Source of the DNA: Elizabethkingia occulta
Lineage (GTDB): Bacteria; Bacteroidota; Bacteroidia; Flavobacteriales; Weeksellaceae
Direction of reading: 5' to 3'
Assembly: GCF_002023715.1 (NCBI RefSeq)
Contig: NZ_MAHX01000004.1
Span: 1 to 64,000 of the forward strand
Length of the DNA: 64,000 nucleotides
This document shows, piece by piece, positions 36,540-45,887 of the stretch. The position numbers and the translations under genes were made by a program. Position 1 is the first letter of the stretch; each line of letters starts with the position of its first letter. The notes beneath the pieces were generated by a model. That model searched no databases. It saw only the letters and a program-made list of their open reading frames with translations, and was not told the DNA's origin.

Positions 36540-37385
36540 TTATTTCTGCTTTCTGTATTCTCCCGGTGTTAGACCTCTGTGCTTTTTAAAAAGTTTTGAA
36601 AGATGGCTTTCATCACTAAACTGCAATTCATAAGCAATTTCGCTCAGGCGGATACTGCTGTGTCGCAGATAGTTTTCTACAAGCTTCAAACGATAATCCA
36701 GTAAATAGTCTTGATAAGAGATACCAGTCTGCTGTTTGAAATACTCACCAAAATAATTTTCGGAAATTCGGAAATGTTCAGCAATTATTGGAATACGTAG
36801 TTTTTCTTTGTCTTTTATGTGCTGCTGGATATAGGTGATGATTTTCATAATAGAAAATGCTTTTCGGTTTTTTTCTATATCAGACGTTTCACTTTTAATA
36901 ATGTTTCGGGTAATAAGATTCAATAGAATAGAAATACTGTTTCTGATGATGAGGTAGTCCTCCGTTTTGTTTTTGTACTCCCGGGCTATTTGCAGAATAA
37001 GAGTTTCCGCAAAAGATTCATCATTTTTATTCCGGAATACACATCCTGCACGCGAGTGGTGATTGTTGCTAATATACTGTAGCTTATACAGATTTTCACA
37101 ACTTTCTATACGGTCAGCTTCGAGACGTATTTTGTCAATAAACTCAACAGGACACTGAATGGCTATTAGTTCTGCATCTGTACTTTTAAAATAATAAGCC
37201 TGATGCTGTGGAATTATAATGAGTTTTCCTTTTGTGAAATTTATCTGATGGTCTTCATAAGAAAGTTCTCCTTCGCCCTTCACAATATAAACGAAACTAA
37301 GAAAAGCCTGGGTCCGAAACTGAACAGATTCATTAGCTAGCTTTAATTCCTTTACTGTAATATTTTCTATATGCAGGTTTTTCAT
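36540..37385 (-). CDS. AraC-family transcriptional regulator (cupin sensor)
   Basis: A 281-residue protein. The N-terminal AraC-type cupin domain (about 20-100, FVYIVKGEGELSYEDHQINF) and a linker helix region are followed by a C-terminal double HTH of about 100 residues (IPIIAEHFRISENYFGEYFK and LSEIAYELQFSDESHLSKLF, ending LTPGEYRKQK). It is divergent from the MFS gene, with only 73 bases between the starts. It therefore most likely controls the exporter and itself in response to a small ligand. Confidence 0.88.
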   Translation of the reverse strand: MKNLHIENITVKELKLANESVQFRTQAFLSFVYIVKGEGELSYEDHQINFTKGKLIIIPQHQAYYFKSTDAELIAIQCPVEFIDKIRLEADRIESCENLYKLQYISNNHHSRAGCVFRNKNDESFAETLILQIAREYKNKTEDYLIIRNSISILLNLITRNIIKSETSDIEKNRKAFSIMKIITYIQQHIKDKEKLRIPIIAEHFRISENYFGEYFKQQTGISYQDYLLDYRLKLVENYLRHSSIRLSEIAYELQFSDESHLSKLFKKHRGLTPGEYRKQK

Positions 37386-37440
37386 ATCCGGACACTATAT
37401 ATTCCTCCAAAAGTACAATTTTAACCGTATTAAAAGCGGG

Positions 37441-37448
37441 TATTTTTG
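37441..37448 (+). promoter_or_regulatory. -7 element of the MFS gene
   Basis: TATTTTTG matches TAnnTTTG and lies 10 bases before the MFS ATG, which implies a very short leader. A -33 TTG is not obvious. Confidence 0.5.
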
Positions 37449-37458
37449 CATAAAAAAA

Positions 37459-38838
37459 ATGAATACTTATTCGAAAAGATGGCAGGCACTAGGTTTTTTG
37501 GTTGCAGGAGCTTTTCTGTCGCCATTGGATTATTTTATTGTTAATATGGCTTTGCCTGCTATACAAAAGGCTTTTAATGCAAGCGACCAGCAATTGCAGT
37601 TGGTTGTTGCTATTTATGGTCTCACCTATGCTGCGTTGGTTGTGTGTGGCGGAAGGCTGGGGGATATCTACGGAAGAAAGAAAATATTTACTCTTGGATT
37701 GTACATTTTCCTGTTTTCCTCCATAGCTTGTGCTTTTTCTCCTGATATTTCCACGCTTATTACCGCCAGACTTTTTCAGGGAGTGGGAGCTTCCCTTTTG
37801 GCTCCGCAAGTATTGGCGTCTGTTCGGGTATTATTCAGCAGTAGTGAGCAGCCAAAGGCAGTAAGTATTTTTAGTGCTGTATTTGGCTTGGCTTCTGTTG
37901 CAGGACAGTTATTGGGTGGACTGCTGCTCAATCTTCACTGGGCAGGGTTCTCATGGGAAATGGTATTTCTGGTAAACGTTCCGGTTACCATTGTTTGCAT
38001 TACAGGTATTCATTTTACCATGGATAATAATAAAGATCCAAAATTATCCGGGATTGATTATAAAGGAGCGTTCCTGCTTATTCTTGCCTTGTTACTCTTT
38101 ATTTGCTCACTTATTTTTGGAAGAGAATACCATTGGGCATGGTGGATCTTTTGCACCATGATAGCAGGATTGAGCCTTCTTATAGTATTTTTTAGATACG
38201 AAGTAAAACGGCATCAGCAGAATAGAGCAGTTCTTATAGATCCAGGCTTGTTACTGGATAAACAATTTTCATTAAGTCTTCCGGTAATATTTTTTTACAA
38301 CTTTACAGCCGGTTTATTTATTTGCTATCCATACTATTTACAACAATTTCTGCATTATTCGCCAATGGATACGGGGTTAGCTATTGTTCCTTATGGATTA
38401 GCATTTTTCTTTGGGCCTTTAATTTCTCAAAGAGTAAAATTTCCTGTCAATACTTTAATTTACATAGGTTTGGGAATACTTATAGTAGGTTTTTCAACGA
38501 GTTCAATGCTCTTTTACCTATGGCAGAAGCCTTCATTGGCGACTGATATTACATTGTTTCTGGCAGGACTTGGACATGGTGTTATTATGCCGGTTATGAT
38601 GCGAACTGCTATCGCATTGGTGAATAAAGAAAGAGCAGGGCAGGCCTCTGCTTTGGTAAGTATTAGCATGCAGATTGGTGGGGTAACAGGTGGGGCTATT
38701 ATCGGAACCATATTTTTTAGTACAATAAATATCCTGAGTTTTCCAAAAGCTTTTGCATTGGCCATTTTAATGATTGCTTTATTTCAGGTTACCGGACTCT
38801 ATATTAATGCTAAGCTGAAAAAATATATCAAGAAATAA
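37459..38838 (+). CDS. MFS drug exporter, DHA2-like
   Basis: A 459-residue inner-membrane proton antiporter with about 13-14 hydrophobic segments. The first loop carries motif D1-like DYFIVNMALPAIQKAF, motif A is CGGRLGDIYGRKKIF (about 59-73), and the stretch RLFQGVGASLLAPQVLASV resembles motif B. These fit the DHA2 (EmrB/QacA) family of multidrug exporters. The final loop is basic (KLKKYIKK). It is divergent from an AraC regulator and co-oriented with a SnoaL-like gene 21 bases downstream. Confidence 0.88.
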   Translation: MNTYSKRWQALGFLVAGAFLSPLDYFIVNMALPAIQKAFNASDQQLQLVVAIYGLTYAALVVCGGRLGDIYGRKKIFTLGLYIFLFSSIACAFSPDISTLITARLFQGVGASLLAPQVLASVRVLFSSSEQPKAVSIFSAVFGLASVAGQLLGGLLLNLHWAGFSWEMVFLVNVPVTIVCITGIHFTMDNNKDPKLSGIDYKGAFLLILALLLFICSLIFGREYHWAWWIFCTMIAGLSLLIVFFRYEVKRHQQNRAVLIDPGLLLDKQFSLSLPVIFFYNFTAGLFICYPYYLQQFLHYSPMDTGLAIVPYGLAFFFGPLISQRVKFPVNTLIYIGLGILIVGFSTSSMLFYLWQKPSLATDITLFLAGLGHGVIMPVMMRTAIALVNKERAGQASALVSISMQIGGVTGGAIIGTIFFSTINILSFPKAFALAILMIALFQVTGLYINAKLKKYIKK

Positions 38839-38859
38839 TAACTAAATATTACAATAAAG

Positions 38860-39246
38860 ATGAACAACAAAGAAAAAATCGTTGCGGAGTTAAATGGGTT
38901 CTGCGAAAATATCGAAAAATGGTTCAGAGGAGAAGAAAATCAGGAAGCACTTTATAATAAGATTCTTTCAGGGTTTTCTCCAGATTTCAGGATGGTTAAT
39001 GGTGATGGTAATGCTGTGTCATTTCATATGTTTTCCGATTGGTTGCCTACTGTATACGGGAGGTTCCCGACACGCAGTGTTGCACTGGAAAATATAGATG
39101 TTCAGTATTCCGACAGACATGGTATAGCAACCTATACCGAAATACAGATTACCGGAGATATAAATAATCAGAGAAGGGCATCTGCAGTTTTCCTTTTAGA
39201 AGAAGATAAAGCATTATGGCTGCATCTTATTGAAGAGTGGATTTAA
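38860..39246 (+). CDS. SnoaL/DUF4440-like protein
   Basis: A 128-residue cytoplasmic protein with an NTF2-like pattern: the N-terminal helix VAELNGFCENIEKWFRGEE, a beta-sheet end (RRASAVFLLEEDKALWLHLIEEWI) and no signal peptide. It follows the MFS gene by 21 bases, so the two are probably one operon. It could bind or modify the exported compound; the ligand is unknown. Confidence 0.65.
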   Translation: MNNKEKIVAELNGFCENIEKWFRGEENQEALYNKILSGFSPDFRMVNGDGNAVSFHMFSDWLPTVYGRFPTRSVALENIDVQYSDRHGIATYTEIQITGDINNQRRASAVFLLEEDKALWLHLIEEWI

Positions 39247-39273
39247 TTATTTAATTCATTCAGAGATTTATGA

Positions 39274-39302
39274 AAAAAAGCCCTATGAAGGGCTTTTTTT
39301 TA
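39274..39302. terminator. Bidirectional terminator
   Basis: The stem AAAAAGCCC/GGGCTTTTT with loop TATGAA has A and T runs on both sides. It lies between the convergent SnoaL-like and bestrophin genes. Confidence 0.85.
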
Positions 39303-39324
39303 TAAATAGAATTGAAGTTTTATA

Positions 39325-40353
39325 TTATACCAGGACTCCATTTTTAGAAGTGATACCCTCAGGAAGATCATCTTTATTTTCTCCAATTATCTGAAGCATA
39401 TCTATTTCAATCGTTCTGCAGATGGAAAGCATCGGAATGTCAAACATTAGTCCGGCAAAAGGATTCTCGGAATAATCACCTACTAATTCCATTACAATAT
39501 AAATCCATCCTATTACCACACAAAACGGAACGCTTAGCAGTATACCCCAGTTTCCAAGCTTGGCAAACTCATTTACAAGTCCCAGTGGCAACAACATCAT
39601 AAAAATAATGTTGAAGATAAAAGCAGTACTTGCAAATTGCCGTGGTGAAGGAAACTTTTTAATTCTTTCAGCTTGTCCCTGATAATCATAAAACAGGTTC
39701 AGGCATTCCTGAAGCTGCATTTGATTAAAATCAGAAATATCCTTACTATTTTTTAGTTCATTAACATCCTTAGCCTGTTGTGATATCAGAAAAGTGGCAA
39801 AGTTTTTATACTCCGACTGTAATGCTGCTTCCTCCTCAGAAAGATATTTATTTAAAAAAATAGGCGTTCTTCCATAGTCCGGAAATCCCGCTTTAATAAG
39901 TCTGTTACGTCTTTGGTCTACATTTATTCCATGTTTCTCAATACTGATATGTTCCCATTCAGTAGGAACCAGAAGTTGCTCCCGGAATGCATATAACCAT
40001 GCAATATGGCGGTAAGCTATTTTCTTTCTTTTCTTTTCCAGTTCAAGATCACTTTCTTCGGCTGTATTAAAGGCATAAAGCATAGATGTAAGCGACCGGC
40101 TGGAGTTCACGATACCACCCCATATTTTACGGGCCTCCCATAGTCTGTCATATGCCTGATTATTTTTAAAGCCTACATAGAAAGCTTCAGCAGTACCAAT
40201 TAATGCTACAGGTACCCATGGAATAACCATCCATTGCCATTTGAAAAAATAAAAAAGTGCAGCTACCAATGTACACCATAATGTAAGTATAATAACATGG
40301 AGGCCTGATAGATTCAGAATTTGCCTGTAATTAATGTATTTGGTTGTGATCAT
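39325..40353 (-). CDS. Bestrophin-family ion channel
   Basis: A 342-residue protein of the bacterial bestrophin (UPF0187) family, which forms pentameric channels for anions or cations. Family hallmarks are the N-terminal TM pair and the segment GFKNNQAYDRLWEARKIWGGIVNSSRSL (in halves, about 60-90). A late basic/aromatic region has FPSPRQFASTAFIFNIIFM, and the end of the last TM has GDYSENPFAG. The length is slightly above the usual 300. The calcium-clasp residues of animal homologues are not expected. Confidence 0.88.
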   Translation of the reverse strand: MITTKYINYRQILNLSGLHVIILTLWCTLVAALFYFFKWQWMVIPWVPVALIGTAEAFYVGFKNNQAYDRLWEARKIWGGIVNSSRSLTSMLYAFNTAEESDLELEKKRKKIAYRHIAWLYAFREQLLVPTEWEHISIEKHGINVDQRRNRLIKAGFPDYGRTPIFLNKYLSEEEAALQSEYKNFATFLISQQAKDVNELKNSKDISDFNQMQLQECLNLFYDYQGQAERIKKFPSPRQFASTAFIFNIIFMMLLPLGLVNEFAKLGNWGILLSVPFCVVIGWIYIVMELVGDYSENPFAGLMFDIPMLSICRTIEIDMLQIIGENKDDLPEGITSKNGVLV

Positions 40354-40604
40354 AAAGATAAATGTGTATCGGGTGTAAACAAAATAAATACCAAATTAGC
40401 TAAATTCTGGCGAGATAATAGTTATAATATACCCATTATTCAGGTTGTCAGATTATAATAGTTTACCTATTAAAATTAAAAATTATAATCATACACTACT
40501 AGATATATTTTGTTAATGTTTATAGATTAAATAACCTTAATAATTATAAAGAGACCTATGGTATATTTTTTGAAAGGAAAAAACGATTAAAAAAATAAAA
40601 CTAT

Positions 40605-41189
40605 ATGAAGCGTTCTTATTTAGCAATAGGCATTTTTAGTGCAGCCTTATTATTCTCAGGAAATTTTTCTACTGTTTCTGCTCATGAGCCATTAGTTAAT
40701 ACTTCTGAAAAAATACAAGTTAATTCAGATTCTGTTAAAGTTGAAAATCTGGCTAAAGAATTAAAGAAACTAAAGCCGATAAGCAGTAATGATTTTAAAT
40801 CTAAGTTTAAAAAAGAGATTAATGGATTTAAGCTTACAGAAGTACAAGCTTATGAAGATCCGGAAACAGGTTCTTCCGCTACAGCAAATTATAAGAAAGG
40901 TTCTCAGAATATCTATTTAATGGTAACAGATGGAGCAGGTACCGGAGCAGAACAAGTAAAATCGAGTCTGTTAAACTATCTGGAATTGCAAAAATATGAG
41001 CAGCCAACAGATAAATCAAAGGTTAAGAATTTCAAAGGTTGGTTAGTTTCCTTTGACTGGAGTATGTTTGAAGGCGACGGACTTACCAGTATCCAATATC
41101 TGGAAGGAAACAGATATGGCGTTGTGTCATCTGCTAACAAAGTTCCGATCGATGAGTTGGAAAGCTTTTTGAAAAACTTCAGCCTGTAA
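40605..41189 (+). CDS. Hypothetical secreted protein
   Basis: A 194-residue protein with a signal peptide (MKRSYLAIGIFSAALLFSGN and on to VSA-H). The mature part starts helical and charged (KVENLAKELKKLKPISSNDF), followed by a beta-rich domain with QNIYLMVTDGAG, LVSFDW and TSIQYLEGNRYGVV. No family is recognised. It is alone on its transcript as far as spacing shows, 130 bases before YceI. Confidence 0.65.
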   Translation: MKRSYLAIGIFSAALLFSGNFSTVSAHEPLVNTSEKIQVNSDSVKVENLAKELKKLKPISSNDFKSKFKKEINGFKLTEVQAYEDPETGSSATANYKKGSQNIYLMVTDGAGTGAEQVKSSLLNYLELQKYEQPTDKSKVKNFKGWLVSFDWSMFEGDGLTSIQYLEGNRYGVVSSANKVPIDELESFLKNFSL

Positions 41190-41271
41190 AAAGCAATAGA
41201 TTTATTAGGAACTGAAAATAAAAATCAGTGTTTCTTGATCTATGTTAATGAAACCGCAATCAGGTTTTTTC

Positions 41272-41279
41272 TATTTTTG
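41272..41279 (+). promoter_or_regulatory. -7 element of the YceI gene
   Basis: TATTTTTG (TAnnTTTG), 40 bases upstream of the chosen start at 41319. This supports that start over an ATG at 41235, which would lie upstream of the promoter. Confidence 0.55.
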
Positions 41280-41318
41280 TCTCCGAAAATAAACAGAATT
41301 TATAAACAATATAACAAT

Positions 41319-41990
41319 ATGAAAAAAATTAGTTTAATAGCACTAGTAGGAGTAGGATTGCTTGCAGCATCATGTAATAAAGCAAAAACTGATACATCAG
41401 TAGGAACTGAGCAGACTGTTGCAGAAAGCAAAGGAGAAATGCTAAAAGTAGATTCAGTAGCTTCTGTAGTAAACTGGAAAGCTTTCCACAAAGGAGGATT
41501 CGCACCTCGTTGGGGAACTCTTAATGTAAAATCAGGAGATTTGAGTATTGAAGGTGGACAGGTAACAGCAGGTAACTTTATTATTGATATGACTTCTATT
41601 AAAGTTGATCCGGCTTCAGTAACAGAAGCAGATAAAAAACCTGCAGAACTTGAGGTTCACTTGAAAAGTGCTGACTTCTTTAATGTAGAAAAAAATCCTG
41701 TTTCTGATTTTAAGATTACAAGTGTAGCAGATTTGAAAGAAACTCCAAAAGATGCTGTTGCAGGAGCTAATAAAACAATAAGCGGAAATCTTACTTTGTT
41801 AGGAAAAACTATGAACGTTACTTTCCCTGCTAAAGTAGATGTTGCTGGTGATACAGCAGCTATTCAGGCTAAATTTACTGTAAACAGAGCCGACTGGGGA
41901 ATTAAATTCGGTACTACTGAATCAGATCCAGCTGAATGGATGATTAGCAAAGACATCGAAATCGCAATTGATGTAAAAGCTAAAAAATAA
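41319..41990 (+). CDS. YceI-family lipoprotein
   Basis: The ATG at 41319 gives a lipoprotein signal (MKKISLIALVGVGLLAASC-N). The mature 200 residues form a lipocalin-like YceI barrel that binds polyisoprenoid-type lipids: SVASVVNWKAFHKGG, GQVTAGNFIIDMTSI, HLKSADFFNVEKNP, ISGNLTLLGKTMNVTFP and NRADWGIKFGT. The ADFF/NRxDWGI signature is characteristic. It is periplasmic or outer-membrane-anchored, and a terminator follows at 42020. Confidence 0.93.
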   Translation: MKKISLIALVGVGLLAASCNKAKTDTSVGTEQTVAESKGEMLKVDSVASVVNWKAFHKGGFAPRWGTLNVKSGDLSIEGGQVTAGNFIIDMTSIKVDPASVTEADKKPAELEVHLKSADFFNVEKNPVSDFKITSVADLKETPKDAVAGANKTISGNLTLLGKTMNVTFPAKVDVAGDTAAIQAKFTVNRADWGIKFGTTESDPAEWMISKDIEIAIDVKAKK

Positions 41991-42019
41991 GTTATTATAT
42001 TTAAAATTTTATATACCAG

Positions 42020-42050
42020 AAAAGGCTTAAACAATGTTTAAGTCTTTTTT
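42020..42050 (+). terminator. Terminator of the YceI gene
   Basis: AAAAGGCTTAAAC pairs with GTTTAAGTCTTTT (one G-U pair, 4-base loop), and a T run follows. Confidence 0.75.
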
Positions 42051-42109
42051 GTTGCTTAGTTTCTAAGAGTATATAAGTCCGGATATAAAATGTTCTATTG
42101 AGATAAAGA

Positions 42110-42139
42110 AGATCCTGCAAATGACTGTTTGCAGGATCT
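42110..42139 (-). terminator. Hairpin at the 3' end of the TonB receptor gene
   Basis: The 12-bp perfect stem AGATCCTGCAAA/TTTGCAGGATCT has a 6-base loop. On the minus strand it is followed by a T-rich stretch. Confidence 0.6.
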
Positions 42140-42246
42140 GTGTCTTTAAAGTAAGAGATCTGTGACTAATGAAACAAAAATCTTCTTTAAAGAAGTGAAA
42201 AAATGATATATATGTACTTTTCTGACAACATGAAATCTGTCTGTTC

Positions 42247-44688
42247 TTACTTTAGCTTTTTTCCTCTCATGTGCTTGTCATTTCCTTCATCCGAAAAACG
42301 ACTTTCCCTGTCATGAGCAGGCTTCAAGCCTCCAAATTGCCAGCTGAAAGTAAGCGTAGCAGCCCTGTTATAATATCTGTTTATACCTGTGCTCTGGAAA
42401 GTGGGTGCAAATGCATACACATTTTCTCTAAATGCTTTCTGAAAAGGATTGATAATAGCAAGTGTAAGGCTCGCTTTATTGTCCAGAAGTTGTTTGCTTA
42501 TGGCAAGGCGGTAAGAATAATTAGCTGAATTTTTTCCCTGAAGTGTAATAAATCCGTTTCCATAATCTCCCGATATGCTTAGACTTAAATTATCCGGTAG
42601 TGATAGGGTATTGCTCAAACTCGTGGTGAAAAAAGTTCCGGTATTGTTCAGTCCTAAAAATTTACTACGGAACTGAAGATAAAACACTTCGGCATTGGCA
42701 TTTACAGTCCATTTTTTCACAGGACTAAAAATTGTACTGATATTAGCTCCCAAACGGTTATTCTCTCCAATGTTTGAAGGTGTGGTATAAGATATTCCGT
42801 CTTTATTAACTACGGTAACCGGTTCAATAGAGTTTTTGTTAAAATTGTAATATACGCTGCTGGTTAATGATGCTTTTTTAGCCGTTGTAAATACATGAGA
42901 AAACTCTATGTTTCTGGTTTGTTCAGGCTCCAGATAAGGATTTCCGGTAGTAATATTCAAGGGGTCACTGGCATTGCTATACGGATTGAGATCCATAATC
43001 CACGGGCGACGTATCCTCTCTGTATAATTGAATTTAAGTTCGTGGTTTTCATTAAGCTTTTTTACAATCAGCAAATTTGGAATCCAGTTTGTAAAATTCC
43101 TTTTAAAAGGAGCTCCGGACTGGAAGCTGGCATTTACAAATGTTTTTTCAAGCCGTATTCCCGGACGGATAGTCCAATCGCTATCCGTTTCGAAATTCAG
43201 TGTCATATAAGCAGAAAATACATCCTGTATATACTTTATATTTCCTAAACGTGCGGGATCTACAGGGATATGGCTGTTTATAATTTCGTAAGAGCTTTTG
43301 GATGTGTTTTTATAATAACGCAAACCTGTCTCTAACAGAATTTTTCCGGAAGCACTTAGTGGCTGCGCGTAATCTGCCTGTATACTCCAGTCTCTCTCGG
43401 ATCCTTTGTTGGGACCTCTTTCACGAAAAGCGAGTGTACCGTCCATTTTATATTGCTCCGTCAGATAGTCTGAAAAATCAGTAGAGTAGGATGTTTGTGC
43501 TACTAATTGCAATTCTTGTCCTTCACGGCGAAATTTTTTCTGGTAATTTAAAACCCATTCCTTGTAATCGAATCTTCCGGTTTGTTTTATCTTCTGATGG
43601 TATTCATCTGTAGCAGAATTATTGCTGTAACGGCTGTACAAATTGCCTTTTTGTGGCCAGGATCCTTTCCAGTAAGAGAAGCTGGTTTCCAAAGTCTGAA
43701 GGGAATCTATCTGATACTTAATATTAAGTCCGGCTGAACCTCCTTTCTCCGTCTGAAGGGAATTTTTTCTCTGGAAAAGATGGCCAATTTGCTGTTGCCC
43801 GGACAAAGATGTACGTTCTGTCTGTACAGTTAATTCTTCGCGTTCTTCACTATAGCTGCCCGTAGCCGAAATATTAAATTTTCCTGCAGCTATATTTAAA
43901 GCCAGATTACTGGATTGCTCCAGATTTCCTCCGGATAAATCGAGCGATCCACTGGTTCCTTTCAGCTTTTTCTTTGTGATAATATTAATGACACCACCGG
44001 CGCCCTCGGCTTCGTATTTTGCTGATGGATTTGTAATTACTTCCACGGAAACAATAGAGCTGGCAGGAATCATTTTCAGCGCTTCTTTTAGATTTTTGGC
44101 CATTATTCCTGAAGGAATACCATTCATCAGAACTTTAATATTGGAATTTCCTCTCAGCTTAAGCTCTCCGTTCGCTCCTACAGTAAGCATTGGTGCTTTA
44201 CGAAGAACATCCGTTGCATTTCCCGATTTGTTACTAATATCGGAATCCGCATTGTAGACTATTTTGTCTTTTCCATTTTGGATAAGAGGTTTCTTCCTGC
44301 TTCCCGCAATGACAACTCCTTTAATGTTGCTGCTCTTTTCTTCTAAAGAGATTCTGCCTAGATCAAGGTCTTCATTTTCCAGCCTTGTGATTTCAGAAAT
44401 ATAGTCATTATAGCCTAGAAAACTGATTTTAATATTTGTTTTCAAGTGTTTGGGAATCGAAGCTGAAAATGAACCATCTGCAGATGAGGTAATGGTGTGC
44501 AATACTTTTCCGGTTTCAGATTTTAAAACAATAACAGAACCTGGAAGTGCTTTATTATCTATACTGCTAACTACAATACCTTTTATTTTTACAATTTTCT
44601 CCGGAGTTGTTTGTGAGAATAGTTTGCCGGGAGATACTAAAAAGCCTAATATCAGACAGTACCACCAAAACATCTTTATCGTTTTCAT
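42247..44688 (-). CDS. TonB-dependent outer-membrane receptor
   Basis: An 813-residue protein with a signal peptide to about residue 25 (LFS-Q). A carboxypeptidase-like regulatory domain (about 33-115, VKIKGIVVSSIDNKALPGSVIVL) is followed by a plug (about 120-240, NATDVLRKAPMLTVGANGEL and YEAEGAGGVINIITKKK). The outer-membrane barrel runs to the C-terminus. This fits the outer membrane beta-barrel family 2 type, smaller than SusC. No TonB box is clear and no lipoprotein partner is adjacent, so the substrate is unknown. It is divergent from a LytS-like kinase gene, which may regulate it. Confidence 0.88.
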   Translation of the reverse strand: MKTIKMFWWYCLILGFLVSPGKLFSQTTPEKIVKIKGIVVSSIDNKALPGSVIVLKSETGKVLHTITSSADGSFSASIPKHLKTNIKISFLGYNDYISEITRLENEDLDLGRISLEEKSSNIKGVVIAGSRKKPLIQNGKDKIVYNADSDISNKSGNATDVLRKAPMLTVGANGELKLRGNSNIKVLMNGIPSGIMAKNLKEALKMIPASSIVSVEVITNPSAKYEAEGAGGVINIITKKKLKGTSGSLDLSGGNLEQSSNLALNIAAGKFNISATGSYSEEREELTVQTERTSLSGQQQIGHLFQRKNSLQTEKGGSAGLNIKYQIDSLQTLETSFSYWKGSWPQKGNLYSRYSNNSATDEYHQKIKQTGRFDYKEWVLNYQKKFRREGQELQLVAQTSYSTDFSDYLTEQYKMDGTLAFRERGPNKGSERDWSIQADYAQPLSASGKILLETGLRYYKNTSKSSYEIINSHIPVDPARLGNIKYIQDVFSAYMTLNFETDSDWTIRPGIRLEKTFVNASFQSGAPFKRNFTNWIPNLLIVKKLNENHELKFNYTERIRRPWIMDLNPYSNASDPLNITTGNPYLEPEQTRNIEFSHVFTTAKKASLTSSVYYNFNKNSIEPVTVVNKDGISYTTPSNIGENNRLGANISTIFSPVKKWTVNANAEVFYLQFRSKFLGLNNTGTFFTTSLSNTLSLPDNLSLSISGDYGNGFITLQGKNSANYSYRLAISKQLLDNKASLTLAIINPFQKAFRENVYAFAPTFQSTGINRYYNRAATLTFSWQFGGLKPAHDRESRFSDEGNDKHMRGKKLK

Positions 44689-44843
44689 AATGCCTTGTTT
44701 TAGAACTGCAAAGCAATCATAAAGCCCTTAAAAACTGAAATTTAAATGATGAACAGTCTGATAAACGTGTCGTAATGTGTTTGTCATTTTGTATTTGCAT
44801 ATTCCGTGAAAATGAATCTACTTTGCTTTATAATAAAAGGTTG

Positions 44844-45887
44844 ATGGCTAAGGCAGAAAAATGGTATAAAAAGCGGTATTTTGACGAAATAATTTTCTTT
44901 AGCGCAATATTTATATTGACGATGCTTCCGGATTTTATCAAGCCCGTCTCTATGATGTATCTTGTTAAAAATCTTGTTTTCCTTGTGCTGCTTTATGGTC
45001 AGGCTATCTTACATCGTTATTTTATATTTCCTTTTCTGATGAACAGACAGTACTTACGCTATTTCGTTAGTGGTATATTGTTTATTGTTCTGGGAGCGGG
45101 ATTATTATTAGCTGTTGATTATTACTGGGTAGATCCTGACTATTACAGAGCTGCAGATGTAATACTTTTTAAGGATTTTTTGTATAATGTTGTCCTGTGT
45201 TCAATTAGCATAGCTGCATTCCTCTCCTTATTTCTGATACGTAATTATTCCAAAGAACTTGAAAAGAAAAATAAAGCTCAGCTGATGTTAAGTGAGATGA
45301 ATATCAAATATCTTCATGCTCAGCTTAATCCACATTTTTTCTTTAATATGCTCAATAATCTTTATGGCGTTAGCCTCGCAGAGCCATCCAGAACTCCGGA
45401 ACTCATCCTGAAGCTTTCTGATTTAATGCGGTATCAGCTGGAAAATGTGAATAAGAATATTGTAAATCTAAAAGAAGAGCTTTCTTTTATCCGAAATTAT
45501 ATTGCCATGGAAAAGGAGCGGGTAGGTAAACGCTGCCTTATAGAGTATAACTTTGAAGATAAAAAAATGGAAGCCCACAATTATCAGATCGCTCCTCTAG
45601 TGCTTATTACTTTGGTAGAAAATGCTTTTAAGCATAGTCTTACCACCGAGCGGGAATGGTTTGTTAAAATAGTGATTCAGTTTGAAAATGGAGTTCTTAG
45701 AATGAGTGTGCATAATTCTATGCAGGATCAAAGCCTTAAAACGAGTTCTACAGGCATTGGTTTGCTCAACATTCGCAAACGTCTGGAACTTCTTTATAGT
45801 GGACATTATATGCTTGATATTATCGAGGAAGGGGAGGAATATCAGACGAACTTGGTTTTAAGTTTAAAGCATTACAATTATGAGTAA
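44844..45887 (+). CDS. LytS-like sensor histidine kinase
   Basis: The ATG at 44844 (MAKAEKWYKK) is preferred over 44775, whose extra residues look like leader translation. It is a 347-residue inner-membrane kinase with four TM segments (about 14-135), a short coil, the His_kinase box with H164 (LHAQLNPHFFFNMLNNLYG) and an HATPase domain (PLVLITLVENAFKHSL, STGIGLLNIRKRLELLY). There is no periplasmic sensor domain. Its stop overlaps the response-regulator gene by eight bases, so it forms a two-component pair. Confidence 0.9.
   Translation: MAKAEKWYKKRYFDEIIFFSAIFILTMLPDFIKPVSMMYLVKNLVFLVLLYGQAILHRYFIFPFLMNRQYLRYFVSGILFIVLGAGLLLAVDYYWVDPDYYRAADVILFKDFLYNVVLCSISIAAFLSLFLIRNYSKELEKKNKAQLMLSEMNIKYLHAQLNPHFFFNMLNNLYGVSLAEPSRTPELILKLSDLMRYQLENVNKNIVNLKEELSFIRNYIAMEKERVGKRCLIEYNFEDKKMEAHNYQIAPLVLITLVENAFKHSLTTEREWFVKIVIQFENGVLRMSVHNSMQDQSLKTSSTGIGLLNIRKRLELLYSGHYMLDIIEEGEEYQTNLVLSLKHYNYE

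Noticed and set aside
44775-44843. Longer N-terminus for the LytS-like kinase
   Set aside because: The added residues (CLSFCICIF-type) are unlike the family, and the ATG at 44844 gives a basic cytoplasmic start before the first TM helix.
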